The translations under genes were made by a program, and so were the position numbers. Below the pieces are notes generated by a model. That model made no database searches and was not told where the DNA came from. It saw nothing but the letters and a program-made list of their open reading frames with translations. 64,000 nt of DNA from an uncultured Eubacteriales bacterium (GTDB lineage Bacteria > Bacillota > Clostridia > Lachnospirales > Anaerotignaceae), in assembly GCA_949743655.1 (NCBI GenBank), contig CATJUP010000101.1, positions 1 through 64,000 on the forward strand. The letters are read 5' to 3'. The first letter of the stretch is position 1, and each line of letters begins with the position of its first letter. This document shows, one piece after another, positions 46,988 to 56,029 of this stretch.

Positions 46988-47341
46988 TTATCTTTTATCA
47001 AAATTAATAAGAGCTACAATAACTAATTCCTCGTCAGAATTGTTAAAAAGACCATGTCCTTCACCAGGCGCACAGTATGTAACATCTCCAGCAGACACCT
47101 CAACTTCTGTTCCATTGTCGTTATAAATACCATGACCTTTAAGTATTACGTATGTTTCACATTCTCCATTATGCACATGGTATCCCATAGATGAGTTTGG
47201 AGGGAATTTAACAAAATTAAAAAGTCTGCCAGCGTTCAAGAACTCTTCGCCCTCAAGTATAAGGTCAGCGAAAATACTGTTTAACCCTCCTTGTGCATTT
47301 TTCATTTCAACATTTTTTAAAGTACCTGCTTTTTTAATCAT
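46988..47341 (-). CDS. Small cupin-domain protein
   Basis: A 117-residue single-cupin protein. Metal-binding cupin motifs are visible as GYHVHNGECETYVILKGHG and GDVTYCAPGEGHGLFN, with His/Glu ligands. Function is unknown; such proteins range from sugar isomerases to oxygenases and sensors. AAAGGAGGC precedes the ATG. It is 28 bp after rlmH and likely cotranscribed. Confidence 0.9.
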   Translation of the reverse strand: MIKKAGTLKNVEMKNAQGGLNSIFADLILEGEEFLNAGRLFNFVKFPPNSSMGYHVHNGECETYVILKGHGIYNDNGTEVEVSAGDVTYCAPGEGHGLFNNSDEELVIVALINFDKR

Positions 47342-47369
47342 TACAATGTGCCTCCTTTAAACATTTAGT

Positions 47370-47849
47370 TTATTTGTGATATGGTTCATGACGGATAATT
47401 TTTTCCGCCCTGTATATTTGTTCAAGAAGTATTACCCTCATAAGCTGATGTGGGAATGTCATTCTTGAAAAACTCAAACTAAAATTTGCTTTACGCTTAA
47501 TGTCTTCATATATACCTAAAGAGCCGCCTATAACAAATGTAATATTACTTACACCGTTTGCCATTTTATTATTTAAAAATTCCGCCAATTCTTCAGAGCT
47601 CAAATTTTTGCCTTCTATGTCAAGCGTTATTAAAAAAGCTCCATTGTGTATATTTTTTAATATACGCTCGCCTTCTTTTTTCAATAACTGTTTTATTTGT
47701 AAACTACTCAAGTTTTCAGGTGCTTTTTCATCTAAAACCTCAATTACTTTTACATTAGCGTATATTTTAAGCCTTTTTAAATACTCGTTTACAGCGTCAG
47801 TCCAGTATTTTTCTTTAAGTTTTCCTACACATATTATATTTATATTCAT
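47370..47849 (-). CDS. rlmH: 23S rRNA pseudouridine-1915 N3-methyltransferase
   Basis: This SPOUT-class methyltransferase modifies m3-pseudouridine 1915 in 23S rRNA. The 159-residue length is standard; NINIICVGKLKEKYWTDAVN starts the protein, and the SAM-binding knot is FVIGGSLGIYEDIKRKA, with the C-terminus RAEKIIRHEPYHK. In Firmicutes rlmH lies close to the walRK-yycHIJ locus, as here (Bacillus yydA). Confidence 0.96.
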   Translation of the reverse strand: MNINIICVGKLKEKYWTDAVNEYLKRLKIYANVKVIEVLDEKAPENLSSLQIKQLLKKEGERILKNIHNGAFLITLDIEGKNLSSEELAEFLNNKMANGVSNITFVIGGSLGIYEDIKRKANFSLSFSRMTFPHQLMRVILLEQIYRAEKIIRHEPYHK

Positions 47850-47951
47850 AAATTAACCTTATAGATTTTTAAAATCTCAAATTCTGCAAACCTTATAAAA
47901 AAATTTTAAAAAGCCAAACTTTTATTTTCTTTAATTATTGATTTTAAAATT

Positions 47952-48743
47952 TTATAGCACTACGGTATTGCTTGGTTCGTCTCTTTTAGCAATAAACATA
48001 TTAACATCTTTTCCAACATTTATACCGCTTTTAGTCAGTATATTTAAAACAGTGCTATAAGCCAAATCCGGCGTATTATTTTCGGCACTCATATGACCCA
48101 AAAATATATGTTTCATACTGCCTGAAAACACCTCTTTTATAAGCTCTCCTGTACACTCATTAGCCATATGTCCATACATACCAAGTATTCTTTGTTTTGT
48201 GTCGTATGGATAAGGACCTCTTTTAAGCATATCTATGTCATGATTAGCCTCTATTAAAAGAACATTACTGTCAGACAAAGCCTCTTTTATAGTATCGTTT
48301 ACATGCCCTATGTCAGTGGCTACACTCATTTTTATATTGTCGGCAAAAACATTATATCCTACTGGCTGCGCCGCATCATGCGGTATGTCAAACGGTTTTA
48401 TAATAATGTCGTTAAGGCACATTTTTTCGCCGCTGTAAACCAATTTAATATTTTTGCGTTTAATATCACCTATAGTTTTAAACATATATTTCCATGTATC
48501 CTCAGTAGCATAAACAGGTATATCAAAACGCCTTGATATTATGCCAACCGCCTTTATATGGTCTATATGCTCATGAGTAACAAAAATAGCGTCTATATCG
48601 CTGCAATTTTCGGATATATCTTTTAATGAGTTTTCAATTTTTTTACCGCTTACACCAGCGTCTATAAGTATGCGCGTATTGTCGGTGCCTATAAATACAC
48701 TGTTTCCGCTGCTGCCGCTTATAAGCGGACAAAATTTAGTCAT
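47952..48743 (-). CDS. walJ: WalJ/YycJ-type metallo-beta-lactamase-fold exonuclease
   Basis: A 263-residue MBL-fold protein. Metal ligands in FVTHEHIDHIKAV, the downstream VATDIGHVNDTI and IFLGHMSAENNT. It starts TKFCPLISGSSGNSVFIGTD, the YycJ/WalJ signature. Family members are 5'-3' nucleases linked to cell-wall/DNA-replication coordination. GGAGGAG precedes the ATG. Between murA and rlmH. Confidence 0.93.
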   Translation of the reverse strand: MTKFCPLISGSSGNSVFIGTDNTRILIDAGVSGKKIENSLKDISENCSDIDAIFVTHEHIDHIKAVGIISRRFDIPVYATEDTWKYMFKTIGDIKRKNIKLVYSGEKMCLNDIIIKPFDIPHDAAQPVGYNVFADNIKMSVATDIGHVNDTIKEALSDSNVLLIEANHDIDMLKRGPYPYDTKQRILGMYGHMANECTGELIKEVFSGSMKHIFLGHMSAENNTPDLAYSTVLNILTKSGINVGKDVNMFIAKRDEPSNTVVL

Positions 48744-48787
48744 TTATTTCTCCTCCGCGCGTTAAAGACTGTTTTTAACCGGTTATT

Positions 48788-50047
48788 TTAAACCGATACA
48801 CGCTGTATATCAGCGCCTAAAGCCGAAAACTTCTTCTCGACCTCCTCATATCCTCTGTCAATATATTTTACCTCACCTATAACTGTTTCTCCACTGGCAC
48901 TTAAAGCCGCTATTATCATAGCCGCACCTGCTCTTAAATCAGTAGCCTCAACAAAAGCGCCTGTAAGCTCTCTTACGCCTTCTATTATGGCAACACGCCC
49001 CTCAACAGTTATTTTTGCGCCAAGGCGTTTAAGCTCGTCTATGTATTGATAACGCTTTTCCCAAACATTTTCGGTAAGCATGCTTGTGCCCTTACAAATA
49101 CTCAAAAGAGCGGCGATTTGCGGCTGTAAATCCGTTGGAAAACCCGGATAAGCCATTGTTCTTATACTTGTGGCTTTAAAATCTCTGTCTACAGCGTCAA
49201 CAGTTATAAAGTCGTCACCTTCATCTATTAAAATACCTATCTCAGTCAATTTAGCACTTAAAGACTCCATATGTTTTGGTATTATGTTATTAACAGTCAC
49301 TCGTCCGCCTGTTATAGCGGCTGCTATCATATATGTTCCAGCCTCTATTTGGTCTGGTATAATTGTATACTCAGCACCATGCAAATGCTCCACGCCTATT
49401 ATTTTTATAACATCTGTTCCAGCGCCTTTTATTTTGGCACCCATCATATTTAAAAAATTAGCCACATCAACTATATGCGGTTCTTTGGCCGCGTTTTCTA
49501 TTGTAGTAACACCCTCTGCCATTGTTGCCGCAAGCATTATATTAATTGTAGCGCCCACACTTACAGTGTCCATATATATTCCGGCGCCTTTAAGTTTTTG
49601 GGCGTTTATACAAACAATTTCGCCTTCAACTTCAACTTCGGCACCCAAAGCCCTAAAACCTTTAAGATGCAGGTCTATAGGTCTTGTACCAAAATTACAA
49701 CCTCCAGGCATAGCAACTTTAGCTCTTTTAAACCTCGCCAAAAGCGCCCCCAAAAGATAATAAGAGGCGCGCATTTTACGTACTTCGTCAAAAGTAACCG
49801 TTGTATTTACGCTTTTAGAACTGTCAATTTTAAGTGTATGCTTATCCAAATAAGTACACTCAACACCCATTTTATTAAGAGTGGTATACAAACATTTAAC
49901 GTCCTCAATACACGGAAGGTTATCTGTTATACACACATCGTTTGCCATAATAGCCGCTGGTATAACGGCCACAGCTGCGTTTTTAGCGCCGCTTATTGTT
50001 ACACCGCCAGAAAGTTTTTTCTTTCCTCTTACAACAAGCCTGTCCAT
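48788..50047 (-). CDS. murA: UDP-GlcNAc 1-carboxyvinyltransferase
   Basis: First committed step of peptidoglycan synthesis: adds enolpyruvate from PEP to UDP-GlcNAc; target of fosfomycin. The core starts MDRLVVRGKKKLSGGVTISG with GAKNAAVAVIPAAIM; the active-site Cys is present in PGGCNFGTRPIDLHLKG (about 115), so fosfomycin sensitivity is expected at this site. I use the ATG at 50047; a TTG 30 nt upstream is in frame and cannot be excluded because the GGGAAAGG ribosome site lies 14 nt before the ATG. Placed in the Wal locus. Confidence 0.95.
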   Translation of the reverse strand: MDRLVVRGKKKLSGGVTISGAKNAAVAVIPAAIMANDVCITDNLPCIEDVKCLYTTLNKMGVECTYLDKHTLKIDSSKSVNTTVTFDEVRKMRASYYLLGALLARFKRAKVAMPGGCNFGTRPIDLHLKGFRALGAEVEVEGEIVCINAQKLKGAGIYMDTVSVGATINIMLAATMAEGVTTIENAAKEPHIVDVANFLNMMGAKIKGAGTDVIKIIGVEHLHGAEYTIIPDQIEAGTYMIAAAITGGRVTVNNIIPKHMESLSAKLTEIGILIDEGDDFITVDAVDRDFKATSIRTMAYPGFPTDLQPQIAALLSICKGTSMLTENVWEKRYQYIDELKRLGAKITVEGRVAIIEGVRELTGAFVEATDLRAGAAMIIAALSASGETVIGEVKYIDRGYEEVEKKFSALGADIQRVSV

Positions 50048-50094
50048 ATTATTTATCCAAACCTTTCCCAAGAGCAAATATAATTAAACGATTT

Positions 50095-50159
50095 ATATCG
50101 TGTAGTAATTTACATAATAATATTAATTTTACATAATTATAGTAATTATAACACGATAT
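50095..50159. promoter_or_regulatory. Inverted repeat with promoter upstream of murA
   Basis: ATATCGTGT (50095-50103) and ACACGATAT (50151-50159) are perfect inverted 9-mers 47 bp apart. The right arm overlaps an extended -10 on the minus strand (TGTTATAAT). Could be a DNA-looping operator or RNA stem controlling murA. Confidence 0.45.
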
Positions 50160-50265
50160 GTCTTTTGTGAAAAGAGTTTTTAAAATAAGAACAGTTTTAG
50201 CAATTAATTATATATAAAACATCACAAAATGCCAAATATCTATTTCATAAAAATACTAATTTTGT

Positions 50266-51132
50266 TCAGCCGCTTAAAGTATTTGTGTAAGCGTCAATTA
50301 TATATGGCTCTTCTATACCATAAACATATATCCTGTAAGCTGGTACAAGTTTTAAAACACTTATTTCTGATATGTCATTTTCTGACTGAAAAGTATATCC
50401 CTTTTCTATTTTTTCTATATATAATCCCTCAGGTATCGTATCGTTTTTAGATTTTATGTCATAAAAAACCGTAAGCAGCGCCTCATCGCAAGAACATATT
50501 TGTTTTTTGTCGTCAGTATATCCTTGGGCTACATAAAACTCAGCCTCAACTGATTTAACACCATTTTGTGTAACATAAACAACACTTGAGCCGCAAAATA
50601 TTTTTTCATTTCCATAATCTTGATTGTACTCAATTTTATAACCATTTTCGTACTCATAAACTTTAGCTGGTGACGTATAATTTCCATCATAAAAATATAT
50701 TTTATTCATAAAACTTTCCGCGGTATCAACAGCACTTTTTGAGTTAAAGTTATTTATATCCCCTGTACCGTTTGGGCATTTAAATAACAAACTGTTTTCT
50801 GACATAACAACAATTTTTTCGGCACTTTCAAATATTGTTGAGTCAAATTCTATTGTTATTTTTACTTCCTCATAATCGTCAAAAAATACATCTCTAACTT
50901 CATCATTATTAAATACTGGTGTTGTTACAGCTAATGCACGCATAGGAAGCGATTTTTTTATAATATTTGTTTTAATTTCTATATTATTGTCATTTAAGAG
51001 CTTATATATAGCGGCTTCCTCTTTAGAAGACATATTGTATTTACTGCTGTTTTTATAATTAAGGGCAAAAAGCCCTATATTTATAAACACAAGTATATAT
51101 ATAAATATTTTTTTTGCTTTTTCCCATTCCAT
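50266..51132 (-). CDS. yycI: YycI-family regulator of WalK
   Basis: A 288-residue bitopic membrane protein: short cytoplasmic start (MEWEKAKK), one helix (IFIYILVFINIGLFALNY), and an extracellular region of tandem YycI/YycH-like beta domains. In Bacillus, YycH and YycI form a membrane complex that represses WalK. Assignment rests on topology, the MEWxKxKxIFI start and its position after yycH; sequence in this family is poorly conserved. Confidence 0.85.
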   Translation of the reverse strand: MEWEKAKKIFIYILVFINIGLFALNYKNSSKYNMSSKEEAAIYKLLNDNNIEIKTNIIKKSLPMRALAVTTPVFNNDEVRDVFFDDYEEVKITIEFDSTIFESAEKIVVMSENSLLFKCPNGTGDINNFNSKSAVDTAESFMNKIYFYDGNYTSPAKVYEYENGYKIEYNQDYGNEKIFCGSSVVYVTQNGVKSVEAEFYVAQGYTDDKKQICSCDEALLTVFYDIKSKNDTIPEGLYIEKIEKGYTFQSENDISEISVLKLVPAYRIYVYGIEEPYIIDAYTNTLSG

Positions 51133-51172
51133 ATCAAAACTCCTAAATAGACAGTAAAGTAATAGCCGGTGT

Positions 51173-51313
51173 TAAAGCTCTTTTGCTTTTTTTCTTTCAA
51201 GAAATACATGTGTGTTTGCTGCGTAAATATAAACCAAATCAGCTATGCCAATAACTCTTGCACACAAGTTAAAAGTTAAAGTTCTTTCGCTTCCTTTCTT
51301 TCAAGAAAGGAAG
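51173..51313. repeat. 106-bp tandem repeat R6 (one and a third units)
   Basis: A truncated first unit (AAAGCTCTTTTGC and hairpin 51191-51203), then a full unit with AGCTATGCCAATAACTCTTG and AAAGTTCTTTCGC and the full hairpin (51290-51313). The period is 104 here. The full hairpin lies 6 nt from the yycH stop. Confidence 0.88.
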
Positions 51314-51319
51314 AAGAAT

Positions 51320-52699
51320 TTATTTTATAACAAGTTTGTTTGTTATCGCATTTATAATATACACAGATGAGTTTAATTTTACAAACCAGCATATATCGGC
51401 TGTATTTTTATCTGTCAAATAATATCCAAGCTCTATTGAATCTATATTATAGTCATTTTTTCCCTCAAGTGCCATAGCATAGTTTACAGCAGTGAGAAAA
51501 TCAACATTTATTGTGTTTTTGCTGTATGATAAATTAAAATTGGAGTTGTATTTTTTAAATTTGCGTACATTATTGTCATTTACAACTACCTCAATAGCAT
51601 GTTCAAAATCGGCGCTGTCTTTTATATAATTTCCCATAATTATAGGCATTGAGTTTAAATAATAATCAAAACAAAATACAACGCCCTCACCCGTTATTTT
51701 TATATCACTTAAATAATATCCAGTTTTTATTGAAGTGTCTTTTCTTAAAAATTCATCACACACATAATACGCTGATGATAGAGTTTGTTTGTTTTTACTG
51801 TTCTCAGTTTTATAACTAAAGTATTCAAGCACACCCGAAGGATAACATTTTACAACAGTATCACTATCTGATATGGTATATATTCCCGAAGGTTCTGTAG
51901 TTACATTTTTATTTGAGTATTTATTAAAATATTGCTCTGTAACTAATTCTATATACTTTTCATCAGCTTTATATAAATCAATACATTTTTCTTCCTCAAG
52001 TGTTTTAATATCAAATTGCTCCGCTCCAAACTGTGGTATAAAAATATTTCCGGTAAATATATTAAATCCGCTTAAAGCTGTTGATATACAGTTTACATTA
52101 TCCGAAAAGTCTTTTAAAGTGTTATTAAAAGAGTTTAAAACATCATTTGAAATTTTAGTACTAAATTTTACAGCTTTAAAAGGTTCACTATCATCGGATA
52201 CAAAATATATGTCACCGCTTTCAGCATTGTTACCATAAAACACAAAAACCATATGTTTAAAATTTTTTATAAATTCTGTCATGTGTTTGTCATAAGCGCC
52301 TACGCTCATTAAATACTCGTTAAAAGGAATAGGAGTATCAAACTCATAAACAGCACATTTTGAGTTAATATAGTTTTTCCACACAAAATTTGATAAATTT
52401 TCGGCTTTAGAATTATCAACAGCATTTTTAACAATTTTATCACATACATTCTCAATACTTTTACTATCAAAAATATATTTAAAAGAGTTATCGCCGTCTC
52501 CTGTTACCACTCTTGACGGTCTTATAGGTCTAATAAGATTAGGTGAATTTGAGTTGTAAAGTTTTTTTTCGGAAAAATAATAAAAAAAGTTATGACTTGA
52601 ACTTCCGTCAAGCCATAACATCCCTGTTTGAACAATAGCGCATATAAATAAAACTACCAAAATTAAACTCCTAATAATATTTTTATTATTAAATATCAT
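51320..52699 (-). CDS. yycH: YycH-family regulator of WalK
   Basis: A 459-residue protein with an N-terminal membrane helix (SLILVVLFICAIVQTGMLWL) and the WLDGSS-type start of the extracellular YycH domains, three in total. I start at the ATG at 52699 (GGTGAT upstream), 12 nt inside the longest frame. Upstream of yycI and downstream of a small secreted protein, with the repeat R6 separating yycH and yycI, so coupling between them may be weaker than usual. Confidence 0.85.
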   Translation of the reverse strand: MIFNNKNIIRSLILVVLFICAIVQTGMLWLDGSSSHNFFYYFSEKKLYNSNSPNLIRPIRPSRVVTGDGDNSFKYIFDSKSIENVCDKIVKNAVDNSKAENLSNFVWKNYINSKCAVYEFDTPIPFNEYLMSVGAYDKHMTEFIKNFKHMVFVFYGNNAESGDIYFVSDDSEPFKAVKFSTKISNDVLNSFNNTLKDFSDNVNCISTALSGFNIFTGNIFIPQFGAEQFDIKTLEEEKCIDLYKADEKYIELVTEQYFNKYSNKNVTTEPSGIYTISDSDTVVKCYPSGVLEYFSYKTENSKNKQTLSSAYYVCDEFLRKDTSIKTGYYLSDIKITGEGVVFCFDYYLNSMPIIMGNYIKDSADFEHAIEVVVNDNNVRKFKKYNSNFNLSYSKNTINVDFLTAVNYAMALEGKNDYNIDSIELGYYLTDKNTADICWFVKLNSSVYIINAITNKLVIK

Positions 52700-52743
52700 A
52701 TCTATCACCATTTATAAGTTTTTTGGCTTAAAAACGCTTTTGT

Positions 52744-53163
52744 TTAAGGCAGGTATACGCCATTTTCAAGAGCTTTTTTTACAGTTTCTTTTTTTCTATT
52801 CACTGTAATCTCAGCTTTGTTGTCCTCATCATCAGCATAAATAACAATAAAATTTTCACCCATGCTTAAATCTATTGTTTGTGTAAATATGCCAGAAAGA
52901 CCAACTGTAAGCGTATAGTCGTCCACAAGCAGCATATCCTCTTCAGCCCCTAAGGAATACACCTGTATATTTATTTCGGTGTCATTATTTGCTGTGCCGG
53001 AAATGGTTTTTGACTCGTCAAATGTTGATATACGGTCTTTAGAAAAATCAATACCGCTTGTAACTTCAAAAACCTCTCCTTCCGCCTCTTTAGCATAGGC
53101 TGCCGGACAAGCTATAAGGATTGAAAAAAATATAATTGCAAAAATAACCTTCTTCACTGTCAT
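52744..53163 (-). CDS. Small secreted Ig-like-domain protein
   Basis: A 139-residue protein with a signal peptide (MTVKKVIFAIIFFSILIACPAAYA) and one beta-sandwich domain (about 45-120) of the bacterial Ig/glucodextranase-like kind (SGTANNDTEINIQVYSLG, LSGIFTQTIDLSMGENFIVIYA). I start at the ATG at 53163 behind AGGAGG. Function unknown; it heads the yycH-yycI transcript and has a WalR-consensus box over its promoter. Confidence 0.8.
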   Translation of the reverse strand: MTVKKVIFAIIFFSILIACPAAYAKEAEGEVFEVTSGIDFSKDRISTFDESKTISGTANNDTEINIQVYSLGAEEDMLLVDDYTLTVGLSGIFTQTIDLSMGENFIVIYADDEDNKAEITVNRKKETVKKALENGVYLP

Positions 53164-53215
53164 GCGCCTCCTGTAAGGGTTAATCATACAGCTATACATT
53201 TACTGTACAAAATGT

Positions 53216-53248
53216 ATTATACACCAAATATGTTACATTTTTGTTACA
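53216..53248 (-). promoter_or_regulatory. WalR-consensus box and -10 upstream of the Ig-like gene
   Basis: Minus strand TGTAACAAAAATGTAAC (53248-53232) is TGTAAC-N5-TGTAAC, an exact match to the WalR consensus TGTWAH-N5-TGTWAH. It is followed by TATAAT (53221-53216), with the -35 position inside the second half-site. walR itself lies 5 kb away. Sequence match is direct; WalR control is inferred. Confidence 0.75.
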
Positions 53249-53423
53249 CTGCATTTACTTTTGAATTACAGTATATACCACCTATTAAAAATTGTGGATA
53301 AACCCCAAAGTTTTTGCAAAATTAACAGCTTGTACACATATATCATAGTAAGCCCTAAAAGCTAAATTGTATTACACAAATAATCGAATTATTTATATAA
53401 TGTAATGTTTTAATTATCGTTTA

Positions 53424-53488
53424 TTGACAAAAGCATACTGTGGATATAAAATTTTAGTCAAGCAACAGTGTGGTTTTAGTGTTATAAT
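53424..53488 (+). promoter_or_regulatory. Promoters of feoA-feoB
   Basis: TTGACA (53424-53429), 17 bp, TAAAAT (53447-53452). A second, extended -10 TGTTATAAT ends at 53488. No clear Fur box is visible. The rest of the 53249-53577 gap shows nothing further that I can identify. Confidence 0.7.
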
Positions 53489-53577
53489 ATATTGTTTTAA
53501 ATTTTAAAATAAACAGACGAAACGCATAATATGTTTTAGCGCATTTATAACAAAAATGTTTTTAGGAGTGATTTTTA

Positions 53578-53808
53578 ATGACTTTAGACCAATGTGAAAT
53601 TGGGGTAAATTATCGCATAACGGCTGTAAACGGCAAAGGCGCTTTAAGACGCCGCCTTTTAGATATGGGCATTACGCCAAAAACAGTTGTTATGCTCCGT
53701 AAAGTAGCGCCTATGGGCGACCCCATAGAAATACATATTAGAGGTTATGAACTTACTATACGTATAGATGACGCTAAAAATATAGAGGTATTGGAGGAGA
53801 ATATATGA
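53578..53808 (+). CDS. feoA: Ferrous iron transport protein A
   Basis: A 76-residue SH3-like cytoplasmic accessory protein of the Fe2+ importer. LRRRLLDMGITPKTVVMLRKVAPMGDPIEIHIRGYELTIR contains the family pattern. TTAGGAGTG precedes the ATG, and its end overlaps the feoB start by 4 bp. Confidence 0.95.
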   Translation: MTLDQCEIGVNYRITAVNGKGALRRRLLDMGITPKTVVMLRKVAPMGDPIEIHIRGYELTIRIDDAKNIEVLEENI

Positions 53809-55808
53809 TATTCGCTCTTGGCGGAAACCAAAATTGCGGAAAAACAACACTATTTAATCAACTTACTGGTTCTAACCAGCATGTTGGCAATTTTCCTGGT
53901 GTAACTGTAGACAAAAAAGAAGGCGTTATACGAGGTCATGAAAATTGTTTTGTTGTTGACCTTCCTGGTATATACTCATTATCGCCTTATACAAGCGAAG
54001 AAATTGTTACTCGTGATTTTCTTATTAAAGATAAACCCGACTGTATTATAAATATATTAGACGCTACAAATATAGAAAGAAACTTATATTTAAGTATGCA
54101 GCTTATAGAGCTTAATATGCCAATGGTAATAGCGCTTAATATGATGGACGAGGTGCGCGCTAATGGCAACACAATAAAAATAAAAGAACTTGAGGAGTTT
54201 TTTGGTGTGCCTATGGTGCCTATATCGGCATACAGAAACGAGGGCATAGACGACCTTATAGAACTTGCGGTAAAAGTAGCTGAAACAAAACAAAAGCCAA
54301 AAAGAAAAGATTTTTGCTCTGGAGCTGTGCACAGGGCTACACATGGCATAGCCCATTTAATAGAAGACCATGCCGAAAGAATAGGTGTACCCCCTAAATT
54401 TGCGGCTATAAAACTTATAGAAGGCGATGAGCCAATGCTTAAAATGCTGCGTCTTACAGATAACGAAATTGATATGATTGAACATAATGTTAAAGAAATG
54501 GAAACAGAATTGTCTACAGACCGTGAAGCGGCTCTTGCCGATATGCGCTATACATTTATAGAAAAAGCCTGCCGAAACACTGTTATAAAAACCGGTGAGA
54601 GCAAAGCGCATTTAAAAAGCATTAAAATAGACAGTGTGCTTACTCATAAAATATTTGCCATACCTATATTTATTGGAATTATGCTTTTTATGTTTTACAT
54701 AACATTTGGCGTTGTGGGCGCTTTTTTAAGCGAAATACTTACATATTTTATAGATGCCGTAACAGTTTGTGCAAATAACGCCCTTGTTTCTTATGGTATA
54801 AATCCTGTTGTACAATCACTTATAATAGATGGTATTTTTGCCGGCGTTGGAAGCGTTTTAAGTTTTTTACCTACAATAGTTACATTGTTCTTTTTTCTCT
54901 CAATACTTGAAGATAGCGGATATATGGCTAGAGTAGCTTTTGTAATGGATAAACTTTTAAGAAAAATAGGTCTTTCGGGAAGAAGTTTTGTTCCTATGCT
55001 TATAGGTTTTGGCTGTTCTGTTCCGGCTATAATGAGCACAAGAACATTGGCAAGCGAAAGAGACCGTAAAATGACAATACTTCTTGTTCCTTTTATGAGC
55101 TGTTCTGCCAAATTACCTATATACGCACTGTTTACTGATGTGTTTTTTACAAAATATAAAGCTGTTATTATGATAGTATTATATTTAATGGGAATGCTTA
55201 CTGGTGTTATAAGCGGGTATCTTTTTAACTCTATAGTGTTTAAAGGAAACCCCGTTCCCTTTGTAATGGAATTACCTAATTATAGGTTTCCAAGTTTTAA
55301 AAGCGTTATGCTGCTTATGTGGGATAAAGCTAAAGATTTTATTGTAAGGGCTTTTACAATAATATTTGCCGCTACAATAATAATATGGTTTTTACAAACA
55401 TTTGACGCTAAATTTAATGTTGTTACAGACAGCTCTTATAGTATTATGGCTTTAATAGCCAAAACAATATCTCCTGTATTTAAGCCTATTGGCTTTAACG
55501 ATTGGCGCGCCTCTACAGCGCTTATAAGCGGTTTTAGCGCTAAAGAGGCTGTAGTAAGCACATTTGCCGTATTAACAAACGGAAATATTAACACAGCTTT
55601 AAGAGACATTTTTACACCAATACAGGCATTCTCATTTTTAGTTTTCGCGCTTTTGTATACTCCATGCGTTGCCGCTGTTTCGGCTGTAAAACGTGAAATG
55701 AACAGCGGTATAGCCGCTTTGGAAGTTGTTATCTTCCAAATAGTTACAGCGTGGGTAGCAGCGTTTATAGTTTACAATATAGGTGGGTTTATAATCAGAC
55801 TTTTTTAA
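53805..55808 (+). CDS. feoB: Ferrous iron transporter FeoB
   Basis: A 667-residue GTP-dependent Fe2+ transporter. The G-domain motifs are G1 GGNQNCGKTTLFN (6-18), G3 DLPGIYSL and G4 NMMDE, followed by a GDI helix bundle and a membrane region with two Gate/FeoB_C repeats (about 280-660). The central VPMLIGFGCSVPAIMSTR contains the conserved Cys. It is translationally coupled to feoA, and followed by a small Cys-rich protein. Confidence 0.97.
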   Translation: MIFALGGNQNCGKTTLFNQLTGSNQHVGNFPGVTVDKKEGVIRGHENCFVVDLPGIYSLSPYTSEEIVTRDFLIKDKPDCIINILDATNIERNLYLSMQLIELNMPMVIALNMMDEVRANGNTIKIKELEEFFGVPMVPISAYRNEGIDDLIELAVKVAETKQKPKRKDFCSGAVHRATHGIAHLIEDHAERIGVPPKFAAIKLIEGDEPMLKMLRLTDNEIDMIEHNVKEMETELSTDREAALADMRYTFIEKACRNTVIKTGESKAHLKSIKIDSVLTHKIFAIPIFIGIMLFMFYITFGVVGAFLSEILTYFIDAVTVCANNALVSYGINPVVQSLIIDGIFAGVGSVLSFLPTIVTLFFFLSILEDSGYMARVAFVMDKLLRKIGLSGRSFVPMLIGFGCSVPAIMSTRTLASERDRKMTILLVPFMSCSAKLPIYALFTDVFFTKYKAVIMIVLYLMGMLTGVISGYLFNSIVFKGNPVPFVMELPNYRFPSFKSVMLLMWDKAKDFIVRAFTIIFAATIIIWFLQTFDAKFNVVTDSSYSIMALIAKTISPVFKPIGFNDWRASTALISGFSAKEAVVSTFAVLTNGNINTALRDIFTPIQAFSFLVFALLYTPCVAAVSAVKREMNSGIAALEVVIFQIVTAWVAAFIVYNIGGFIIRLF

Positions 55809-55821
55809 GGAGTGTATAAAT

Positions 55822-55983
55822 ATGGTTCTTTCTAATCTGCAGTGGCATGACATAGCGCTTGTTGTTATAGTTTTTATACTGTTTTACATGTCAATAAGAA
55901 AAGCTCAAAAGAATATGAAAAATGGCGGCTGTAGCCATAACTGCTCTGGTTGTTCTGTTAAAGACTGCAATAAAAAACATTAA
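55822..55983 (+). CDS. FeoB-associated Cys-rich membrane protein
   Basis: A 53-residue protein: MVLSNLQWHDIALVVIVFIL starts a single membrane helix, followed by a basic stretch and a Cys-rich tail GGCSHNCSGCSVKDC with four Cys. This matches the small FeoB-associated family (sometimes counted as FeoC-like). AAGGAGTG precedes the ATG, 13 bp after feoB. Confidence 0.9.
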   Translation: MVLSNLQWHDIALVVIVFILFYMSIRKAQKNMKNGGCSHNCSGCSVKDCNKKH

Positions 55984-56013
55984 TTAAAAACCGCACACTT
56001 GTGCGGTTTTTAA
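55984..56013. terminator. Bidirectional terminator between feo and walK
   Basis: TTAAAAACCGCAC (55984-55996) pairs with GTGCGGTTTTTAA (56001-56013), loop ACTT. It ends the feo transcript and, on the other strand, the walRK transcript. Confidence 0.92.
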
Positions 56014-56029
56014 TTAATGTTAAATAATA

